Below are positions 58,446 to 64,000 of a DNA stretch of 64,000 bases, in pieces. The notes under the pieces are model-generated. The model saw only the letters and a list, made by a program, of their open reading frames with translations, searched no databases and had not been told where the DNA came from. The translations under genes and the position numbers were made by a program. The first letter of the stretch is position 1. Every line of letters begins with the position of its first letter. Origin of the DNA: Phycisphaeraceae bacterium (lineage in GTDB: Bacteria > Planctomycetota > Phycisphaerae > Phycisphaerales > Phycisphaeraceae); assembly GCA_040222855.1 (NCBI GenBank), contig JAVKCD010000025.1, positions 558,001-622,000 of the forward strand, in the 5' to 3' direction.

Positions 58446-59078
58446 ATGCTCTCATTACCTCAGATTCAGCGACATGTGCTTTCCAGCGATACGGACCAGC
58501 TCCTGGGCGATTTGGCTCGTAACGGAACCCTCCTGCCCTTGCCGATCCGCCTTCAGCTCTCACACTCGATCGAGGCTGGCCTTGGGCTTGCCCTGCGACG
58601 CGTGGCGGAGCTTACTCACGGGCCCACCCAGCTCAGCCGTACCATCATGGAGCGACTGCTTATGAGTCAGCAGACGCTGGAAGGTCAGGAGATTGTCGTG
58701 CTGGTGGCCCAGATGGCGGGTCTGGCAAGAGCGTTGTCCCTAGGCGTCGTGGACGCAGACCTCGAAACACCTGTGCTTCAGCGACTCAGAGAGCTGAGCT
58801 TCACCCTGGCCAGTCTGCAGGCCTCTGACGGGCTTCTGGGAACCACGACGGATTGCCGGGAAGCAGACAGGGTCCGAAGTTCGGCTTTTGCCGTGTACCT
58901 GCTGGCACCGGTTCGCGATGAGGTGTCGCTGGTGGGCATCGCTGCGCTTTTGACCGCTCTGGAGGAACGTCGCCCGCTCGATGATCCCGGCTCCGAAGAA
59001 CTCGTTGAGGTAGCTCTGGCGACCTGGCCTCGGGGCCAAGGGGTTCGTGCTCAATGGCTGGACTCCCTAGCCGCGTGA
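58446..59078 (+). CDS. Uncharacterised helical protein
   Basis: I do not recognise this 210-residue protein. It is predicted to be soluble and largely helical, with many Leu residues (LPIRLQLSHSIEAGLGLALR, MERLLMSQQTLEGQEIVVLV, LQRLRELSFTLASLQASDGL). There is no signal peptide or membrane helix. A Cys occurs only once (TTTDCREAD). CGGAGT lies before ATG 58446, and a good promoter stands upstream. Neighbours are a NUDIX gene (divergent) and the LpxR-like gene 67 bases downstream on the same strand, so an operon with the latter is possible. Confidence 0.7.
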   Translation: MLSLPQIQRHVLSSDTDQLLGDLARNGTLLPLPIRLQLSHSIEAGLGLALRRVAELTHGPTQLSRTIMERLLMSQQTLEGQEIVVLVAQMAGLARALSLGVVDADLETPVLQRLRELSFTLASLQASDGLLGTTTDCREADRVRSSAFAVYLLAPVRDEVSLVGIAALLTALEERRPLDDPGSEELVEVALATWPRGQGVRAQWLDSLAA

Positions 59079-59145
59079 GTCGTTCTGGATTCGGAACTGG
59101 CGGCTGGTATTTGCCTGCAGGCTGCGGTTTGGGGACAGTGCCCGG

Positions 59146-60276
59146 ATGCAGGATGCGCTTCGCAGGATTACGGCAGGACGCCTCAATGGCTGGTTGACCC
59201 TATCTTTGATCTTGTGCGCCCTGTTGGTGAGCACCGAAACCCGGTCTTTCGCGGACAATAATCCTGCGGAATCTGCGGCTGAGGGCGCTCAAGCGGCCTC
59301 GGCGCGGCGTGCCGAGATCACTTTGTTTTTCGAGAATGACTCGACACCCCTCAAACTGATCGACCGGACCGATCGCCAGTACACCAGCGGGCTGGGCCTG
59401 CTGGTGGCTCACCAACCGGCTTGGGCGGAGAGTTTCTCGAAAACGCTGCCATCGTTTGATGGGCTCGACCGCCCCGCCGCGACCGCTGCGGGCTATATGC
59501 TCCAGCAGCAGATCTACACGCCGGATGATCTGCGTCTCCCAACGGCGGCCAATGGGGATCGGCGCTACGCGGGCTACGTGGCCGCGAGTGTCTTCGTCCA
59601 GCGGGCGGATGTGCGCACACTTGATCATCTCCAGATCGATTTAGGGGTCATCGGAGAGGCTTCCGGTGCCGAGATCACGCAACAAAACTGGCATGACGCC
59701 GTGGGAATTCAGGAGCCCCAAGCATGGGATACCCAGCTCGATGACGAGCCGACGTTCCAGATGATGGCGAGGAAGAAGTGGCGATGGGCTTTGTACGAGC
59801 GTGGGGACGCCTTGAGGCATGAGTTGATCCCCCGCGTCGAACTCGTCCTCGGAACGGTCAGGCGGCATGTCGCTGCCGATGTTCTCTGGCGGGCCTCGTT
59901 CATGGCCTTACCGAACGACTTTGGGCCGAGCCAACTCAATGACCCTGCCGCTCCCCTAGCTGGGTTGCCGTCACTTGTCGAGGTGTCACCGTTGGACCTG
60001 GAAAAGTCGTGGTGGGCTTATGGGTATGTGCGGGCTGGCGGGATGCTCGTCGAGCACGACACGTTTATTGAGGGCAGCGACTTCCAGACATCGACCGGGC
60101 TGGATGTAATGCCAGTGGTCGGTCGTGTTGAGATCGGGCTTGAAGCGGTCAAACGACTGGGAAGCGGGAAGTTACGCTTCGGCTTCTACCAGCGGTTTCT
60201 GACCGATGAGTTTGAGGGGCAGACACGCCCGCACAGTTATGGGGGGCTGGTGCTCAGTTGGTCGTGGGCACTCTGA
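59146..60276 (+). CDS. LpxR-like outer-membrane lipid A deacylase (DUF2219)
   Basis: A signal peptide (LTLSLILCALLVSTETRSFA) precedes a beta-barrel-like chain. The LpxR family pattern appears at ITLFFENDSTPLKLIDRTDR with QYTSGLGLLVAHQPAW, where Asn, Asp and Y-T-x-G residues bind calcium and form the active site. RRYAGYVAASVFVQ, IQEPQAWDTQLDDEPTFQMM and the final GLVLSWSWAL also fit the family. LpxR removes the 3'-acyloxyacyl chain of lipid A in the outer leaflet. A tie to a Gram-negative outer membrane with lipid A is thereby suggested; catalytic residues should be confirmed. No strong ribosome site precedes ATG 59146. Confidence 0.82.
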   Translation: MQDALRRITAGRLNGWLTLSLILCALLVSTETRSFADNNPAESAAEGAQAASARRAEITLFFENDSTPLKLIDRTDRQYTSGLGLLVAHQPAWAESFSKTLPSFDGLDRPAATAAGYMLQQQIYTPDDLRLPTAANGDRRYAGYVAASVFVQRADVRTLDHLQIDLGVIGEASGAEITQQNWHDAVGIQEPQAWDTQLDDEPTFQMMARKKWRWALYERGDALRHELIPRVELVLGTVRRHVAADVLWRASFMALPNDFGPSQLNDPAAPLAGLPSLVEVSPLDLEKSWWAYGYVRAGGMLVEHDTFIEGSDFQTSTGLDVMPVVGRVEIGLEAVKRLGSGKLRFGFYQRFLTDEFEGQTRPHSYGGLVLSWSWAL

Positions 60277-60307
60277 AACGATGACGTGATCGTGTCGTTG
60301 CGATGGC

Positions 60308-61294
60308 TCAGGCTGATTGGCGTTTACGCTCGGCCTCGACGGCTTGACGGGCACGGACAGCGGCAAGGGGGCGATCGCTCTCGAGACGCCTCTGGAGCTT
60401 CCGGAGGGCTTCGATCTCGATCTGGCGGACACGTTCGCGGGTGAGTCCGATCTCGGCACCGATTTCCTTGAGGGTCATAGGCTCGTTGCCATCGAGTCCG
60501 TAGCGCAATCGCAGAATCCTCGCCTCCCGATCGTCGATCGCCTCCAGGAGCACGCGGATGGCATTGAGATCGTCATCGAGCGAGACCTGCATGTCGGGAG
60601 CAAGAGTTTTCTCGTCGGCAAGCATCTCGGAGAGCGTGGGGGCCTCGTTGTCTTCGCCGGAGCCGCCACGGGTGGGTCGCTGGGAAGCGCGGACCGCTTT
60701 GACGATGATGCGGATCTTCTTGGGGGGCAGCTCCATGTGCTGCGCGAGCTCATTGAGCGTGGGCTGCCGGCCCAGTTGCTCTTCCATCTCGCGGTTGGCA
60801 CGCTTCCACTTGGCGATCAACTCGACCATGTAAGCCGGGATGTGAATGGGCTGGACAGCGTTGATGAGGGCGCGCTTGATCGCCTGCTTGATCCACCAGC
60901 AGCCGTAGGTCGAGAACCGAGCCCCCTGATCGGGGTCAAACCCCTCGACCGCACGCATCAGACCGATGTTGCCCTCTTCGATGAGGTCTACCAGCGGGAG
61001 CCCACGATTCATGTAGCGCTTGGCTATGGCAACGACCAGGCGGAGGTTGGACCGGATCATGTGCTCGCGGGATTTGGCGCAGTTCTCGTTGATGATTTTC
61101 CGGGCGAGTTGCTTCTCCTCATCAGCGGTGAGGAGGGGTGACTCGTCGATCTGGCTCAGGTAGAGTTCAAGACCGGACTTGAGGCCTTTACTGGTGGTCA
61201 TGGACTTGCGTTCCCTGCGAGGTCGGGCCTGCTTGCCGGTCGGTTTTTGAGCGGTGTCCGTACGCATAAGGTTCCCCACGGGGCGATCGGCCAT
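60308..61294 (-). CDS. RNA polymerase sigma factor, RpoD/SigA-RpoS type
   Basis: A sigma-70 family protein with regions 1.2, 2, 3 and 4 but no large region 1.1. Seen: LELYLSQIDESPLLTADEEK (1.2), NLRLVVAIAKRYMNRGLPLV and DLIEEGNIGLMRAVEGFDPD with ARFSTYGCWWIKQAIKRALI (2.1-2.4), PIHIPAYMVELIAKWKRANR (3), and ILRLRYGLDGNEPMTLKEIG with LTRERVRQIEIEALRKLQ (4). Region 2.4 with Q-A-I-K-R and region 4.2 match primary-type factors, so it reads ordinary -35/-10 promoters. Length and short N-terminus fit a group 2 (alternative, RpoS-like) factor rather than the main RpoD, but this is uncertain. ATG 61294 is chosen; ATG 61267 with GGGGAA upstream is an equal option. Confidence 0.92.
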   Translation of the reverse strand: MADRPVGNLMRTDTAQKPTGKQARPRRERKSMTTSKGLKSGLELYLSQIDESPLLTADEEKQLARKIINENCAKSREHMIRSNLRLVVAIAKRYMNRGLPLVDLIEEGNIGLMRAVEGFDPDQGARFSTYGCWWIKQAIKRALINAVQPIHIPAYMVELIAKWKRANREMEEQLGRQPTLNELAQHMELPPKKIRIIVKAVRASQRPTRGGSGEDNEAPTLSEMLADEKTLAPDMQVSLDDDLNAIRVLLEAIDDREARILRLRYGLDGNEPMTLKEIGAEIGLTRERVRQIEIEALRKLQRRLESDRPLAAVRARQAVEAERKRQSA

Positions 61295-61537
61295 CGGAGA
61301 GGTCTTCTTTATGGTTACGCGTCTGATAAGAGATGCTGCTAGTTGACACAGAAATACTTGCCTGCAGTTATCTCCCACTTCGCCAGAATGATATCCGCGT
61401 TTTGAGGCAAAGCGAGGGGGTGAGGTCGGCTTTCCGCTGCATCAAGAAGGCGTTGAGACAGAAGGCGGTTTATCCGGATTGGCCTTCTGGGCAAACTGGT
61501 GAAACGGGTAAAAACCGGGACGGGTTAGGCTCTCGTT

Positions 61538-61565
61538 TTGTCGGGGCGTCCTGGTCGTCTATGAT
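61538..61565 (+). promoter_or_regulatory. Possible promoter giving a leaderless ispH message
   Basis: TTGTCG (61538-61543), a 16-base spacer and TATGAT (61560-61565) lie so close that the expected transcript start is at or next to ATG 61572; there is no ribosome binding site in the six bases between. Confidence 0.45.
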
Positions 61566-61571
61566 CCCGGC

Positions 61572-62513
61572 ATGAAAATTATGCTCGCAAACCCCCGCGG
61601 CTTCTGCGCCGGGGTCAACATGGCTATCCAGACTGTCGAAGAGGCCCTGAAGCTCGTGGGGCGACCGCTGTACGTCTACCACGAGATCGTGCACAACCGG
61701 CATGTTGTCGATCGGTTTGTGAAGCAGGGTGTGGTCTTCGTGGACGAGATCGACGAGGTACCCGCGTCATCAACGGTCATCTTCAGTGCCCACGGGGTCA
61801 GCCCCGAGGTCCGAAGGCGAGCCAAGGAGCGGGGGTGCACGATGATCGATGCGACCTGCCCGCTGGTGACCAAAGTCCATATGGAGGCGGTTCGGTACGC
61901 CAGGCAGGGATACCGGATCCTGCTGGTGGGGCACGCCGGTCACGACGAGGTGGTCGGTACCGTTGGCGAGGCGCCCGATGCGATCACAATTGTCGAGTCA
62001 GTGGAGGATGTGGCCAAGCTGGAGCTGCCAGATGATGTCCCGCTGGTGTATCTCACGCAGACCACGCTGAGTATGGACGATGCCAATCAGATTATTGGGG
62101 CGCTGCAGAAGAAATACCCGCAGGTGAAAGCTCCGCCGAGCGAGGACATCTGCTACGCGACAACGAATCGTCAACACGCGGTTCGGCATCTGGCGGAGGA
62201 CGCTGATCTGGTGCTGGTGGTGGGTTCCAACAACAGCTCAAACTCGGTGAGGCTGACGGAGATCAGCGAGAACTCCGGGACGCCCGCGTTTCTGATGGAT
62301 GACGTGAGTGAGCTGCAAGACACATGGTTCGAGGGTGTGGAGACGGTGCTGGTAACCGCGGGCGCCTCTGCCCCCGAGGACTTGGTGCAGGAGATCGTTC
62401 ATCGTCTGCAGACGACCTATGGCGGGACGATCGAGGAGTTCAGCGTGGTCGAGGAAGAGATGCACTTCAATCTGCCGATCACCTTGCGTGTGATGCAGAA
62501 GCAGCACGCTTAA
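61572..62513 (+). CDS. ispH: 4-Hydroxy-3-methylbut-2-enyl diphosphate reductase
   Basis: IspH makes IPP and DMAPP in the last step of the MEP isoprenoid pathway using a [4Fe-4S] cluster. The three cluster cysteines are C12 (NPRGFCAGVNMAIQTVEEAL), C96 (DATCPLVTKVHMEAVRYA) and C194 (EDICYATTNRQHAVRHLA). His residues of the active site are in YHEIVHNRHVV and ILLVGHAGHDEVVGTVGE, and the Ser-x-Asn site in VVGSNNSSNSVRLTEI. Length (313) is normal. The start at ATG 61572 is fixed by the family. No ribosome site is seen, so the message may be leaderless. The squalene-hopene cyclase in the same window uses its end products. Confidence 0.96.
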   Translation: MKIMLANPRGFCAGVNMAIQTVEEALKLVGRPLYVYHEIVHNRHVVDRFVKQGVVFVDEIDEVPASSTVIFSAHGVSPEVRRRAKERGCTMIDATCPLVTKVHMEAVRYARQGYRILLVGHAGHDEVVGTVGEAPDAITIVESVEDVAKLELPDDVPLVYLTQTTLSMDDANQIIGALQKKYPQVKAPPSEDICYATTNRQHAVRHLAEDADLVLVVGSNNSSNSVRLTEISENSGTPAFLMDDVSELQDTWFEGVETVLVTAGASAPEDLVQEIVHRLQTTYGGTIEEFSVVEEEMHFNLPITLRVMQKQHA

Positions 62514-62590
62514 GACATCTGGGTTGAGGTCTCCAGCAGGCGTCGCCATTGTCGCTTGCAATCACGATTCGCTCTACCACCGAACTGACT

Positions 62591-62624
62591 ACAAAAAAGA
62601 CCCCGGCCGCGTGGCCGGGGTCTT
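62591..62624 (-). terminator. Terminator between ispH and the PEP-CTERM gene
   Basis: A 12-base stem (62597-62608 with 62613-62624) with loop GCGT; on the minus strand a TTTTTT run follows, so it terminates the leftward PEP-CTERM gene, and may also stop ispH transcripts. Confidence 0.88.
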
Positions 62625-62653
62625 GCAGTCATATGAATCAGCGGTCGTTCGTC

Positions 62654-64000
62654 TTAGCGACGACGGACCAGAGCGAGACCAGCGAGGCCGATGAGGGCCG
62701 CCGAGGTGGGCTCGGGAGCAGCGACGCCGGTGCCGAAGCTACTGGCTAGCAGCGACAGGTCGATGAGGTCAACGACGGTGTCGGTGTTAAAGTTGCCGCC
62801 AGCCCAGCCAGCGGTCAGGCCGAAGTTGGAGGCGAGGGCCGAGAGGTCGATGAGGTCGACAGCGAAGTCGAGGTTGGCGTCGCCCTCAACCGTACCCAGC
62901 ACGGTGGCGATCATCTCGGCGAGGTCATCGGCATCAACGGTTGTTGAGCCATCGAGATCGAACAGGAGGTCAGTCGACCCGTTGCGGATGGCTTCGGTCA
63001 GCAGATCGATGTCATCGGCATCAACCAACGTGTCGGCGTTGAAGTCGCCGGTGATCCCAACAGCGGCTTCCATGACTTGGATGAGGATGTTGTCCCAGTA
63101 AACTGGGTTGCCCCCCGAGGTGATGAACGAAGGGCCGCCGATACGGACCGAGCCGATACCGTTGGCCGTGGGAGCGTTGCCGGTTTCGACGACTTCGGCG
63201 TCAACAATCCCATCGGCAAGATAATCGAGGGTAAACGTCTGCGAAGTTTCGCCGACCGTAAGGGTAAAACGATGCCATACGCCGGGCTCACCATCGGGGA
63301 TGAAGTTGGTGGCCGAAGCGTTGGGGATCGATGAGTCATCAGAATCGATGAACGAGCCGGGATTCTCGGGGTCTTCGATCTGGATAAAGATGGGGTCATC
63401 GTTTTCGTCGAGGTTCTGGGTCGTCAGGTCGAATGCCTGCCAGTTCGGGCCAGAACTACCGTGACCGGTATCAGCCCAGAGAATCTGGCGGTAACCGATC
63501 GCGGGGAATGCCTCGGTCAGATCACCGGAGTTGTCGAAACTGTTGTAGAAGCCCATCTCGACGATGTTGTCAGCGCCACCGCCCTGACGAAGACCGAGTG
63601 TGCGGCGGGTGTTGCCGTGGGTGCCGTCATCGAAGATATCGAAGGAGATGAACAGGGGATTGGCGTCCGTGGGGACATAGTTGTGGTAAGCGGGATCAAG
63701 GCCGGCGATGTCAGCAAAGGTCACGCTGCTGCCACTGCCACCGGCGGTCGTGGCTCCGAAGCCAACCGACGCCGCGCCGCCCGGGGTATTGTTGACGGTC
63801 TGGCCGCCTACCGGGAAGTTGAAGCTGTTCACGTCAGCCGAAAGGAACTGGAAGAAATCTCCATCACCCCACACGGCATCAACGGCAGCCTGGGGATCGA
63901 CTTCGCCGAGATAGCTTTCGAAGTCCTCATCCATGATGGTCACGAGAGGGGTGAGGGCGAACGCCGGGGTGGCGAACGCGGCCAGAGCTGCTGCACCAAG
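62654..64000 (-). CDS. PEP-CTERM secreted protein with dockerin-like module (5' end cut by the window)
   Basis: The gene runs off the right edge. The visible start reads LGAAALAAFATPAFALTPLV, the end of a signal peptide, followed by about 310 residues of a beta-rich domain (FPVGGQTVNNTPGGAASVGF, VTFADIAGLDPAYHNYVPTD, ADNIVEMGFYNSFDNSGDLT, WHRFTLTVGETSQTFTLDYL, SFITSGGNPVYWDNILIQVM), then calcium-loop repeats (GDFNADTLVDADDIDLLTEA, LFDLDGSTTVDADDLAEMIA, GDANLDFAVDLIDLSALA, GGNFNTDTVVDLIDLSLLA) and the tail APEPTSAALIGLAGLALV with RRR. Much like the other dockerin-like PEP-CTERM proteins at 32878, 35831 and 40888. A GTG at 63943 is in frame but is inside the mature part, so it is not the start. 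Confidence 0.87.
   Translation of the reverse strand, partial: LGAAALAAFATPAFALTPLVTIMDEDFESYLGEVDPQAAVDAVWGDGDFFQFLSADVNSFNFPVGGQTVNNTPGGAASVGFGATTAGGSGSSVTFADIAGLDPAYHNYVPTDANPLFISFDIFDDGTHGNTRRTLGLRQGGGADNIVEMGFYNSFDNSGDLTEAFPAIGYRQILWADTGHGSSGPNWQAFDLTTQNLDENDDPIFIQIEDPENPGSFIDSDDSSIPNASATNFIPDGEPGVWHRFTLTVGETSQTFTLDYLADGIVDAEVVETGNAPTANGIGSVRIGGPSFITSGGNPVYWDNILIQVMEAAVGITGDFNADTLVDADDIDLLTEAIRNGSTDLLFDLDGSTTVDADDLAEMIATVLGTVEGDANLDFAVDLIDLSALASNFGLTAGWAGGNFNTDTVVDLIDLSLLASSFGTGVAAPEPTSAALIGLAGLALVRRR

Noticed and set aside
1-64000. CRISPR arrays, insertion sequences, prophage or integrase genes
   Set aside because: No regularly spaced repeats of 25-40 bases, no transposase or recombinase frames and no phage structural genes are seen in the window.

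Overview
The window is a GC-rich bacterial chromosome segment, most likely from a planctomycete of the Phycisphaerae type. Evidence for this: seven or so secreted proteins with PEP-CTERM-like C-termini, four of them carrying a dockerin-like calcium-binding module; a prepilin-like protein with an H-X9-DG end; a squalene-hopene cyclase of the DCDD type; a sulfatase; a LpxR-like outer-membrane protein; and GNRA-loop palindromes between genes. The genus cannot be named from sequence alone. Genes are dense, usually have AGGAG-type ribosome binding sites, and several pairs overlap by ATGA.

Layout. 1-7.6 kb: end of riboflavin synthase, a PEPCK-like protein, a SpoIIE-type phosphatase, a DUF192 lipoprotein, GluQ, PurN, a DUF2726 protein, an O-methyltransferase and a uracil-DNA-glycosylase-like protein. 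7.8-13.2 kb: LamG PEP-CTERM protein, squalene-hopene cyclase with a coupled membrane protein, another sorted secreted protein, fasciclin, and a small gene with a broken second copy. 13.2-20.1 kb: a long minus-strand run with hisA, gamma-carbonic anhydrase, nadB, a lipoprotein, cstA, plsC and cmk. 20.1-31 kb: site-2-type protease, sulfatase, pyruvate phosphate dikinase with a lysine-rich N-terminal extension, C39-like peptidase, DUF1772 protein bracketed by repeats, a SecD-like membrane protein, lone nuoB, MBL hydrolase and a Gfo/Idh oxidoreductase. 31-43.5 kb: thioesterase, LacI regulator, a two-lobed retropepsin-like secreted protein, FHA protein, PEP-CTERM proteins, a two-gene lysine degradation pair, a murein-endopeptidase-like secreted protein and an amidase. 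43.7-50.6 kb: prepilin-like protein, spmA-spmB, two DacB-type D,D-carboxypeptidases and an L,D-carboxypeptidase. 50.7-64 kb: FAD/Fe-S D-2-hydroxyacid dehydrogenase, PhoX-like protein, a secretin with a long C-terminal extension, NUDIX, an unknown protein, LpxR-like protein, primary-type sigma factor, ispH and a truncated PEP-CTERM protein.

Two things stand out at large scale. First, the strand composition flips: left of about 31 kb the plus strand is C-rich in genes of both directions, right of it the plus strand is G-rich. The sign of the change is that of a replication origin, though no dnaA or clear DnaA-box cluster is visible. Second, 40.9-50.6 kb concentrates cell-wall hydrolases around spmAB, recalling the dacB-spmA-spmB linkage of spore formers. 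The secreted proteins share one four-EF-hand-like module plus sorting tail, which suggests a common export and sorting system whose exosortase is not in this window.
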